Under the pieces are notes generated by a model. It was not told the origin of the DNA, made no database searches, and worked only from the letters and a program-made list of their open reading frames with translations. DNA of 9,646 nt from Lutispora sp. (GTDB lineage: Bacteria; Bacillota; Clostridia; Lutisporales; Lutisporaceae). Location of the stretch: positions 1 to 9,646 of the forward strand of contig JAUQXG010000326.1 in the NCBI GenBank assembly GCA_030834765.1, in the 5' to 3' direction. Shown here piece by piece: positions 1 to 6,579 of the stretch (the stretch's first letter is position 1; each line of letters starts with the position of its first letter). Position numbers and translations under genes: made by a program.

Positions 1-67
1 CACTTTTCATCAATAATGATGAAACATTCTCTGGTGTTGTACTGACTAACAATCTATAACTACTCAT
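1..67 (-). CDS. 5' end of an unidentified gene running off the left edge
   Basis: A reading frame starts with ATG at 67 and stays open to the left edge (22 codons, beginning MSSYRLLVSTTPENV). On the minus strand an AAGGA motif ends 8 bases before this ATG. A second in-frame ATG at 73 lies only 2 bases from the motif, so 67 is the better start. Too little protein is visible to name a family. The roughly 260 bases between this start and the upstream lipoprotein gene suggest its own promoter, though none is clear. Confidence 0.5.
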   Translation of the reverse strand, partial: MSSYRLLVSTTPENVSSLLMKS

Positions 68-327
68 TTTCATATTCCTTCTTTCTTAAATTTTTTGTGC
101 ACACAAATATCAATTTCCTGCTATCATAAAAAACATTCCGATTATTAATCTCGACTTTCTTTGCTATATTGCTATGGCTTTATACTTTTATATTTTTTAT
201 CTATAATATATTCCCACCCTGGCTGCCATGCTTGTCTTCATAGCTCTCAAATAGATAATCAAGAAAATACGTGATTTTAATACTCTATCATTCCTCCGCT
301 AAAACTCTAAAGCTTTACAGATTGTTT
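68..327. other. Intergenic region with small inverted repeats and a short orphan frame
   Basis: About 260 bases lie between the solute-binding lipoprotein gene and the partial gene at the left edge. Two small symmetries are visible. TTTGTG and CACAAA flank a 2-base centre at 94-107, about 20 to 40 bases upstream of the left-edge gene, where an operator could sit. A 10-base palindrome TAAAGCTTTA at 308-317 lies just after the lipoprotein stop and is followed on the minus strand by TTTT; it is a poor terminator candidate because it is AT-rich. A 26-codon minus-strand frame at 201-284 lacks a start codon and is treated as a possible remnant. No convincing -35/-10 pair was found. Confidence 0.4.
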
Positions 328-1311
328 TTAATGCTTTATGGGTGTCAATCCGCTTCGAGAAATACAATCATTGGCAGCTTCGCTGTAAAGCCATTTTATT
401 AGGGCACGGGCAGAATGTTCTTTAGGTAAATCTTTTCGTATTACTGCATAGTAGCTTGATGATAACGGGTAGCTTCCATCTGCTATTGTTTCAGGAGTTG
501 CAGAAATACCTTCATAGTCAAGAACTTTCAATCTGTTGTCAATGCCTGTTACTTCGCTAATATTTTGCAAGTAATAATATAAGGTATACCCTAATCCAAA
601 ACAATCTTTCTTATTTACATTATGATAAAATGCTACTTGTTCTAAAAGTCCATCCATGGTAAGTTCAACATAATTATTCTTAATTTTTCTATGCATAGAC
701 TCTCCTTTAAGCACTAGATTATCGAGCTGTGATTGACTTCCACTATCCGCATTCCTACACATTGGAACCAGCTCTTTATCCGGACCACCCAACTCCCTCC
801 AGTTATTGATGCCATAATCAATATATATTTTTCTGACTTGTTCTTCAGTAATATTTTGGGTAGAATTATCGATGCTTGTAATAAATATTAAAGCTTCTAA
901 TGAAATAGGAGAAAACTCAAGCTCTACACCTGCATTTTCAGCTCTTTCTAATACATCTTGTGAGGCATAAGGAACAAGTATCATATCTGCTTCATTTTTA
1001 ATTAGCTTTTCATAGGAAGGCACTGTCTTTGATGCTGACTGGGGCAAATTTATCCAAGAATTATCTTGTGAGGTAAACATAGCTTTATAAATTTGCTGAA
1101 CAAGGGGCAGCGTTGAGGTTGAGCCGTCAATACGTGGATAGTTTTTCGCAGTAATTCCAAGTTCCCATGCTACCTCTGACATTTTAGCCTCTTCCCCATT
1201 CTCTTCCAATGTTTCATATGGCACAGCAGTATCTACATTCCTTTGGCAACCTATAGAAAAAACTAAAGAAGTAAATACGAATAAACTTAGAAGAATCATA
1301 TGTTTTCTCAT
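328..1311 (-). CDS. PstS-like solute-binding lipoprotein
   Basis: This is a predicted exported lipoprotein of the periplasmic-binding-protein type 2 (PstS-like) fold, tethered outside the membrane. From the ATG at 1311 the protein is 327 aa: a short positive start (MRKH), a hydrophobic stretch, and a lipobox-like FSIGC with the Cys near residue 22. The -3 position is Ser rather than the usual Leu, so the lipobox is not ideal. The motif RIDGSTSTLPL near residue 60 matches the anion-binding GST loop of PstS relatives, and DSGSQSQLDNL further on matches the second ligand loop. The longer frame starting at 1329 is unlikely because its ATG sits inside the GGGAGG ribosome site; GTG at 1314 is an alternative 7 bases from that site. 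No permease or ATPase gene adjoins it, so the ligand (phosphate or another oxyanion) is not established. It lies about 65 bases downstream of the metallophosphatase gene and may be co-transcribed with it. Confidence 0.8.
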   Translation of the reverse strand: MRKHMILLSLFVFTSLVFSIGCQRNVDTAVPYETLEENGEEAKMSEVAWELGITAKNYPRIDGSTSTLPLVQQIYKAMFTSQDNSWINLPQSASKTVPSYEKLIKNEADMILVPYASQDVLERAENAGVELEFSPISLEALIFITSIDNSTQNITEEQVRKIYIDYGINNWRELGGPDKELVPMCRNADSGSQSQLDNLVLKGESMHRKIKNNYVELTMDGLLEQVAFYHNVNKKDCFGLGYTLYYYLQNISEVTGIDNRLKVLDYEGISATPETIADGSYPLSSSYYAVIRKDLPKEHSARALIKWLYSEAANDCISRSGLTPIKH

Positions 1312-1321
1312 CACTGTAAAT

Positions 1322-1327
1322 CCTCCC
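1322..1327 (-). promoter_or_regulatory. RBS that decides the lipoprotein start
   Basis: The minus strand reads GGGAGG here, 7 bases before GTG at 1314 and 10 bases before ATG at 1311. The in-frame ATG at 1329 overlaps the site itself and cannot use it. This supports starting the lipoprotein at 1311 or 1314. Confidence 0.7.
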
Positions 1328-1375
1328 ATATTTTCTAGATATAAAGCCGAACAACTAGAGTTTCATTCCCTAGGG

Positions 1376-2758
1376 CTATTTATCAATGCTAATCCATCTG
1401 TCTATAAAGCACCTTTTTAAAAAGTCTTTCTCGTTTAAATACTCTCTTAACACATCTCTTGTATATTCCGGGTTATATTTTTCATTCATATTATTTGCTA
1501 GGCTGGGATAGCCTGTACCTCTTTGCAGATAATCAGATGTAGAAACTCTATATATTCTTTCATCTTCAAGCTCACCGTTTTCCAGCTTTACTCTTAAAAT
1601 ATCCTTTCCATCATGTTCAATCATCGCACCAGACATATGCAGTCTTCCAAGATACCTTCCCCTAAAGCCCGAACCTTTTCCATCCTGCAAACACACATCA
1701 GCTTCAAGGGACAATCGCAATGCTTCTTTTATATATTTCCCCTTAATCTCCATATAGGTTGGATTTAATGGCGAAGGACTTATCTCAAGCAGCTTTTTAT
1801 TTGAAACATCTCCTTTCTTTACCCCTCCGCTTATAATTCCGCTGTTAATTATGCTAAAATCACAAGGTATTACATCCTTTAAGGCATCTGCCAAAAGATT
1901 GGTAATTGGGTTTTCCTCGACAACATCATGCCATATATGATGGTCTACTTTATAAAGTGGCTGGCTTAACACCTCAATTGCAATTTGTTTCTGTTTTGAG
2001 AGTTCTTCAGTAATGTCATTATCTGCAGGTATATCTTCAACTCTTATATTTTCACTACTAAAGTCCACTATTCTTCCATCATCAAACTCAATATCAAGAA
2101 TTCCAAGATGCTCTCCATAGTTTCCAGACTGATGAATGATTGTCCCATTTACTACTTTAGCTTTATCCATAAGAGTATGGCTGTGTCCCCCTATTATTAT
2201 GTCAATACCATTTATTTTTTCTGCCATTTCTAAATCCACGCCCATCCCAGAGTGGCTTAGAAGTATACATATATCATATTTACTCTTATTTTCTTCCATT
2301 TCTCTTTTTATTTCCTCAATAGGATTAGAGGCATACATACCTAGTAGTGAAAAAAAATTATTAAACGGAGGCGTTGCTCCTATAATAAGATATTTCAATC
2401 CACCTCTATCAATAATAATGCTTCTTTTTACTCCTTTGATTGAAGTCATATCCATTCTATATATATTACATGAGAGAAATGGAATTAGCTCTGTGGAAGT
2501 CATGGATTCAAGAATCTCCACACCCTCGAAACCTTCATTATTTCCGATGGCAATCCCATCATACCCAGCAATATTTAATAGACTGCAGCCTGCCTTCCCA
2601 TTTGTGCCTTGAAGCTCTAATCTCATGAAATCATTAAAATCTCCAGCATCTAAAACTAAGGTATTCTCATTTCTAAGCTCTTTGACCTTACTTGTTACCT
2701 TAGCAAAGTTTTCAAACCTGCTGTGAATATCATTGGTATGTAATATTTTAATTTTCAT
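1376..2758 (-). CDS. YunD-like cytoplasmic metallophosphatase / 5'-nucleotidase
   Basis: The protein is 460 aa with two domains: an amino-terminal calcineurin-like metallophosphatase (about residues 1-215) and a 5'-nucleotidase carboxy-terminal substrate domain (about 255-450). Visible metal motifs are LHTNDIH (D10, H12), LDAGD (D40), IGNNEG (N73), LLSHSG (H169) and GGHSH (H192, H194). The ENPITNLLADAL stretch is the usual opening of the carboxy-terminal domain. The family hydrolyses nucleoside 5'-phosphates, 2',3'-cyclic nucleotides or related phosphoesters with two metal ions. No signal peptide is present, so it should act in the cytoplasm, unlike secreted UshA. The usual GNHE motif reads GNNE, so the histidine that assists catalysis is Asn; I recall the same change in Bacillus YunD-type proteins. 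ATG at 2758 is preferred over ATG at 2761 because it is 6 bases from GGAG. The glycosylase gene ends 44 bases upstream, so an operon is plausible. The exact substrate is unknown. Confidence 0.87.
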   Translation of the reverse strand: MKIKILHTNDIHSRFENFAKVTSKVKELRNENTLVLDAGDFNDFMRLELQGTNGKAGCSLLNIAGYDGIAIGNNEGFEGVEILESMTSTELIPFLSCNIYRMDMTSIKGVKRSIIIDRGGLKYLIIGATPPFNNFFSLLGMYASNPIEEIKREMEENKSKYDICILLSHSGMGVDLEMAEKINGIDIIIGGHSHTLMDKAKVVNGTIIHQSGNYGEHLGILDIEFDDGRIVDFSSENIRVEDIPADNDITEELSKQKQIAIEVLSQPLYKVDHHIWHDVVEENPITNLLADALKDVIPCDFSIINSGIISGGVKKGDVSNKKLLEISPSPLNPTYMEIKGKYIKEALRLSLEADVCLQDGKGSGFRGRYLGRLHMSGAMIEHDGKDILRVKLENGELEDERIYRVSTSDYLQRGTGYPSLANNMNEKYNPEYTRDVLREYLNEKDFLKRCFIDRWISIDK

Positions 2759-2802
2759 CATTTTCTCCTTTAACTTACATCTAAAATTATGATATGCATT
2801 TT

Positions 2803-3987
2803 TTAAATTTCACACCTCAGGGTAATATTCTCGCAACGATTGTACTTTGCAAATTTATTTAAACTTTTCATAATGCTACTTCGATATTTAGCTAAAGGTT
2901 TTATATTTTTTTCCCACCAAAAGCCTTTTACAATAAGCGTGTGAGATTTTTTGTCCGTTTCCATTTCAATTCTGCCTATAAAGCCATCATTATAAAGTAC
3001 AGGTAAAACATAATAGCCATATTTTCTTTCTACCGCTGGAGTATAAACCTCCCATTTATATTCAAAGTCAAATAGCTGGGCTATGAGCTTTCTATCCCAT
3101 AACATATTATCTAACGGTGCAATAAAACGCGCACTTTTATTTGCAATTGGGTTTGATAAAACTGAGTTTAACAATTCCAGATTATCCTTTGCAATATATA
3201 ATGGATATTTCATGTCTTCAACTTGTATTTCAATTATTTTATCATCTGCTAGGAGTCCAGCAAATGCACTATTCCTCTGTGGACCTTTCAGTCCACCACT
3301 TACAGCGGTGCCAAGCCAGGCATCACTTTGTCTATTCCATAACATGCCAACACTATTGATACGCCGAAGTACTGCCCATTTATAGTAATCCTCCTCACTT
3401 TTATTAGGATCATCCATATAAATAAGCTCTTTTGATATGTATCTTTCTGATAAACCATAATATCGACGAGAGCCTTTTTTATGGTGTACAATAGCAAGCC
3501 CCGCATAACACATACATTCAAGAGCCGCTTTTGCAAGTCTTTGAGGCCCATAATGCCAGTCCACCTTTTCCTCTAAGCTAAAATCAGAGGAACTAGCAAA
3601 CTCATGGTGGGACAGATACTCCGTAATTTGTTGAACTGTTTCGTGATGCTTTTCGCACCATAAGAAATGCTTAACCCTGAATCTTGAAAAGTATGGCCAG
3701 TCCTCAACTGAACTAATAGACATGTTTTTATCCCAAACATCAAACAAATATCTATCTTGATAAAGAAAGCTTTCTAAATCTCCTTTTTTATAGGTCAAGC
3801 ACCGAGATTGTATTACCAAGTCCGCATTTCTACCCGCTACCTCAAGTGGGTCAAATTGAATACAACCTACTTTATGTACATAATCAATAATCTGGTTATT
3901 GTTCATCATTGCTGTATCATCAGTTAAATGATGATATGTAAGTAAGAATTGGCGTATCTGTGGTTTTGTAAGTATGATTGGTTGCAC
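2803..3987 (-). CDS. ycaQ: YcaQ/AlkX-type winged-helix DNA glycosylase
   Basis: This 394-aa protein belongs to the HTH_42 (YcaQ/AlkZ) superfamily, winged-helix enzymes that remove alkylated bases; characterised members unhook interstrand DNA crosslinks. The sequence shows the family throughout: an amino-terminal helical segment LTKPQIRQFLL, the GCIQFDPL segment with the Q-hydrophobic-D catalytic motif at 44-46 that marks the YcaQ/AlkX branch (AlkZ has Q-x-Q), VWDKN near 85, then FIAPLDNMLWDRKL and KYGYYVLPVL in the carboxy-terminal half, all strongly YcaQ-like. Length matches the family (about 400 aa). The start is GTG at 3987, 7 bases after AAGGAGG; an overlapping ATG one base upstream is in another frame. 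It lies about 78 bases downstream of the phosphatase gene. Cytoplasmic repair or self-protection against DNA-alkylating metabolites is the likely role; no biosynthetic genes for such a compound are in view. Confidence 0.9.
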   Translation of the reverse strand: MQPIILTKPQIRQFLLTYHHLTDDTAMMNNNQIIDYVHKVGCIQFDPLEVAGRNADLVIQSRCLTYKKGDLESFLYQDRYLFDVWDKNMSISSVEDWPYFSRFRVKHFLWCEKHHETVQQITEYLSHHEFASSSDFSLEEKVDWHYGPQRLAKAALECMCYAGLAIVHHKKGSRRYYGLSERYISKELIYMDDPNKSEEDYYKWAVLRRINSVGMLWNRQSDAWLGTAVSGGLKGPQRNSAFAGLLADDKIIEIQVEDMKYPLYIAKDNLELLNSVLSNPIANKSARFIAPLDNMLWDRKLIAQLFDFEYKWEVYTPAVERKYGYYVLPVLYNDGFIGRIEMETDKKSHTLIVKGFWWEKNIKPLAKYRSSIMKSLNKFAKYNRCENITLRCEI

Positions 3988-3994
3988 ATTTTAG

Positions 3995-4001
3995 CCTCCT
4001 T
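3995..4001 (-). promoter_or_regulatory. Strong RBS selecting the GTG start of ycaQ
   Basis: The minus strand reads AAGGAGG here with 7 bases to GTG at 3987. The overlapping ATG (first base 3988) is equally well placed but opens a frame unrelated to the glycosylase, so GTG is the initiator of the recognised protein. Confidence 0.7.
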
Positions 4002-4065
4002 TTCCGCTATCAGATGATAATTCGTCTACTAAAGAATACAATATGAGAATTATGTTTAACCCATC

Positions 4066-4860
4066 CTATTTGTTGGTCAAAGTCTTCTGAAACACATCAA
4101 AGATTCCAGGGCTTGATACAATAATTCTATTTCCATTTATGCAATCTGGAATCATCCTGTTCTGCGCAATGCTATAATAACCAGTTCTGGCTCCTGCTTC
4201 AACAGCGATAAGCCTAGCAGCGGCAACATCCCAAGGACTCAGCTGGCCTTCATAGAAACCCTGCATTCTTCCACATGCCACCCAGCATATGTCTAATGCG
4301 GGAGACCCAAGCCTTCTGATATCTCTTATGTTGGGCAATATCTTTCCCAATCGTTCAATAATATCTTCTATGTGGTCTTTTTTATGTGGGAAGCCGGTAC
4401 CGATTACACATTGTTTCAAATCATGAACGTCTTTTACTCTTATTGGTTTATTATTGAGAAAAGCTCCGCAACCCTCTGAGCCATAAAACATTTCATCAAG
4501 AAAAGGATTGTATACCACGCCTACTCGAACTTTATTTTCAACTGCAAATGCAATGGAGACAGCCACTTGATAGTGATCGTTGGCATATCCCACAGTGCCG
4601 TCGATGGGATCAATAATCCATGTTGGTTGTTGAATCGACAGGTCTTTTTGCTCACTGTCCTCTTCAGATATGAAACGGTGGTCGGGAAACACTTTGGAGA
4701 TTTCCGTTTTGATAAGATCGTTGGAGATCAGATCCGCAGTTGTTACAAGTTCATAGCCATGTTTTAAAGATTCCTGATATTGATTTTTTTCTCTCAATTC
4801 TTTGATTCTTTCTCCTGCTAACCGAGCTATGCGAATGGCTTCATTTTTTATAGATTCTAT
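4066..4860 (-). CDS. Inositol monophosphatase (SuhB/IMPase) family phosphatase, start codon unclear
   Basis: This enzyme belongs to the Mg-dependent phosphatase family that acts on inositol-1-phosphate and related sugar or nucleotide phosphates. All core motifs are present: the metal-binding ISEED pair, WIIDPIDGT with both aspartates, and the RRLGSPALDICWVACGRM and SPWDVAA segments near the end. The usual Asn after DPIDGT is replaced (DPIDGTVGYAND). The first conventional start is TTG at 4797 (243 aa), with AGGAG 12 bases upstream, but it removes the first helix. The same frame stays open upstream to a TGA at 4867-4869 and encodes IESIKNEAIRIARLAGERIK, a typical IMPase first helix. Using ATA at 4860 or ATT at 4863 gives 264-265 aa, the normal family length, with AGGATGTGA just before it. 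I therefore place the homologous region from 4860. Either a non-canonical codon starts it, a mutation destroyed the ATG, or only the short TTG form is made. A truncated acetyltransferase frame ends 13 bases upstream. Confidence 0.88.
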   Translation of the reverse strand: MESIKNEAIRIARLAGERIKELREKNQYQESLKHGYELVTTADLISNDLIKTEISKVFPDHRFISEEDSEQKDLSIQQPTWIIDPIDGTVGYANDHYQVAVSIAFAVENKVRVGVVYNPFLDEMFYGSEGCGAFLNNKPIRVKDVHDLKQCVIGTGFPHKKDHIEDIIERLGKILPNIRDIRRLGSPALDICWVACGRMQGFYEGQLSPWDVAAARLIAVEAGARTGYYSIAQNRMIPDCINGNRIIVSSPGIFDVFQKTLTNK

Positions 4861-4873
4861 AATAAATCACATC

Positions 4874-5023
4874 CTATTCAATTAATTCTTTACTGTTATT
4901 AGGCATTGGTCTTGCATCGTATAAGTTTATTTCTTTATCTATTCTAGATGAAAACAAATTAAGAATATCTTCACAACATATCTCTCTTATTATAGTTTCG
5001 TTATCTTTGTAATAAATCATCAT
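4874..5023 (-). pseudogene. Truncated amino-terminal stub of a GNAT acetyltransferase
   Basis: This 49-codon frame has a good translation start: AAAGGTGG lies 5 bases before ATG at 5023, with a second ATG at 5020. It begins MMIYYKDNETIIREICCEDI and continues with SSRIDKEINLYD and RPMPNNSKELIE before TAG at 4874. From memory, this resembles the first 50 or so residues of a clostridial GNAT acetyltransferase whose members run on for more than 100 residues (the strand IIREICCEDI is the usual GNAT opening, and RPMPNNSKELIE matches its first helix). The acetyl-CoA-binding part is absent downstream, where the phosphatase frame begins 13 bases later. It could also be a genuine small protein; the family assignment rests on recall rather than a search. 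Confidence 0.5.
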
Positions 5024-5098
5024 AAATCCCACCTTTTTTTGTAATCACACCCTACATAATTAACAAAGAATATATAAGATATCTAATAATATTTTCAG

Positions 5099-5506
5099 TT
5101 ATATCTTTTTAGTGAAAATTATTTCTAAAGGTTCATTCTCCAACAATAAGCTACCAGAGTCTCTATATCCTAATTTTCTATAAAAGTGTTGTGCTTCTTC
5201 ATTTGATAAAGTGGATGTCATCACTAAATGATATCCTTTGCTTTTCATTTGCTTTTCCCAGAATTCCACTAATTTTTTTCCAATGCCCATATGCCTATAA
5301 TTTTCATGAATATAAAGCATATTCATAAATGGCGTATTATCCCAGAAGTAGCCATACCTCAACCAGCCAATATATTTATTCTCAATGTCAAACACTATTA
5401 TTATTTCTTTTTCCTGTATTTTGTTTTGTATTAATTCCTTCGATATATGTTTATCATTTTCCAATATATATTGAGAATGCACTTTACTTGCATATTCAAT
5501 TCTCAT
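5099..5506 (-). CDS. GNAT-family N-acetyltransferase
   Basis: This is a compact 135-aa GNAT protein that should transfer an acetyl group from acetyl-CoA to an amine; the acceptor cannot be read from sequence. The acetyl-CoA pyrophosphate loop is clear in MLYIHENYRHMGIGKKLVEF, with the R-x-x-G-x-G core at residues 71-76. HFYRKLGYRDSG near residue 108 is the usual carboxy-terminal helix and strand. The start is ATG at 5506, 5 bases after GGAGG; a longer frame beginning with GTG at 5518 would start inside that ribosome site. It follows the kinase-like gene by about 90 bases. It could be an antibiotic or small-molecule acetylase, or a protein acetylase. Confidence 0.85.
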   Translation of the reverse strand: MRIEYASKVHSQYILENDKHISKELIQNKIQEKEIIIVFDIENKYIGWLRYGYFWDNTPFMNMLYIHENYRHMGIGKKLVEFWEKQMKSKGYHLVMTSTLSNEEAQHFYRKLGYRDSGSLLLENEPLEIIFTKKI

Positions 5507-5594
5507 TATTTCCTCCACTTTTATATGCGTATTTTATAATAAAATTAATGTTATAGATTTTAAGACAAATACATCTTAATGGTTTATGCACATA

Positions 5595-6509
5595 CTATAC
5601 ATAGTCTTTATACCAAACAGGAATATGTGTCTTAAACCCATCGTAGCACTCAAATACTTCCTTAGCATTGCTAAGCATATATTTGACCTCTGCTTCACCA
5701 AAGGGTACTGCCCATGGAATTGAAGAAATTGTATTTACGGCAATATATAGTGCCATTAATTTAAAAAACTTATCAGGCACATGATTGCCAAAATATCCAT
5801 GAATCTGCCCTATTGCAAAAGGAATACTCACTTTCCATGAAAAAATACACCTATTAAATTCTTCCCACGGATCTCCAAAATCAATTCTATTAAAGTCGAT
5901 TACTCCAATTTCGCCATCCTGTGAAATCACGAGATTGCCTACATGATAATCTCCATGCTGAATACTCTGAGGTCTGTCATCCAAATAAGATATGTTTTCC
6001 TCAACAAATTTTATGAAAGCATCATCATTCTCTAATTTAATTGAAGCCTTTAGATAGTCTTCAATTTTTCGATGAATCTTACGCTTATATCGTTGCCCCC
6101 ACTCTTCTTGATACACAGAAGCAGATATCGTATGTATCTTTTGCAATATCTTTCCTGCTTTTATACCAAGTTGATATTGCTCATTTTCATTATATTTAGG
6201 TAATGCTAACTCGGCATCTTCACCATTTACCCATGTGAGCAATGAATAAACACTTTGACCATTTGAGCAAATGCCGAATTCAACAGGTTTAGGCATCGGT
6301 ATTCCTAAGATTGAAATCCTATTGATGTAGTCGTATTCAAGGCGTTTTGCATCATATGTAGAGAAATCTGAGACTCGCAGCAAAAATTTTTCTCCCTTGT
6401 TATCTTCAATGTAAAATTTCTTATCATCTGACCAGCCTTTAAGCACTGGTTCAATTTTTGACCAATTAGAATACCTAGGTATATCTTTTAAAATATCAAA
6501 ACCTGACAT
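5595..6509 (-). CDS. Aminoglycoside-phosphotransferase-fold small-molecule kinase
   Basis: This 304-aa protein has the APH/choline-kinase-like fold, using ATP to phosphorylate a hydroxyl of a small molecule. The catalytic loop is IQHGDYHVGNLVI (HGD at 185-187, Asn 192), and the metal-binding IDF at 204-206 is followed by GDPWEEFNR at 212-220. The amino lobe carries KFLLRVSD (about 41-48) and the hinge-like YSLLTWVNGED (88-98). This subgroup is widespread in Firmicutes as uncharacterised phosphotransferases resembling aminoglycoside or macrolide kinases; an actual resistance role is not shown. ATG at 6509 lies 3 bases after GGAGGTGG (about 6 after GGAGG), a near-ideal RBS. A consensus -10 hexamer sits about 45 bases upstream, so it may have its own promoter downstream of the methyltransferase gene. 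Confidence 0.87.
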   Translation of the reverse strand: MSGFDILKDIPRYSNWSKIEPVLKGWSDDKKFYIEDNKGEKFLLRVSDFSTYDAKRLEYDYINRISILGIPMPKPVEFGICSNGQSVYSLLTWVNGEDAELALPKYNENEQYQLGIKAGKILQKIHTISASVYQEEWGQRYKRKIHRKIEDYLKASIKLENDDAFIKFVEENISYLDDRPQSIQHGDYHVGNLVISQDGEIGVIDFNRIDFGDPWEEFNRCIFSWKVSIPFAIGQIHGYFGNHVPDKFFKLMALYIAVNTISSIPWAVPFGEAEVKYMLSNAKEVFECYDGFKTHIPVWYKDYV

Positions 6510-6550
6510 AATCCACCTCCAAGTCGATAGACATTAATTTTCTGATGTAT

Positions 6551-6556
6551 ATTATA
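6551..6556 (-). promoter_or_regulatory. Candidate -10 element for the kinase gene
   Basis: The minus strand reads a perfect TATAAT here, about 42 bases before the kinase ATG at 6509. The region 15 to 18 bases upstream (TTAGTG or AGTTAG) is a weak match to TTGACA, so the promoter is uncertain; AT-rich DNA yields such hexamers by chance. Confidence 0.3.
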
Positions 6557-6579
6557 AGAATTATGCTAACTCACTAACT

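Noticed and set aside
1368..1375. Palindrome CCCTAGGG just after the metallophosphatase stop
   Set aside because: Eight bases with no loop cannot form a useful hairpin, and there is no T-run; most likely chance.
2136..2612. 158-codon plus-strand frame
   Set aside because: It lies entirely inside the metallophosphatase gene, whose catalytic motifs are on the minus strand. The frame has no recognisable motif and no convincing ribosome site.
3083..3385. Plus-strand frames (and a minus-strand one at 3300-3551) inside the glycosylase gene
   Set aside because: They are out-of-frame shadows of a gene with clear family similarity along its whole length.
4567..4767. 66-codon plus-strand frame opposite the phosphatase
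   Set aside because: It overlaps the conserved DPIDGT region on the other strand and has no supporting signal.
5560..5579. Inverted repeat TTAAGA ... TCTTAA as a terminator after the kinase gene
   Set aside because: The stem is only 6 AT-rich pairs with an 8-base loop and has no following T-run, so it would be too weak.
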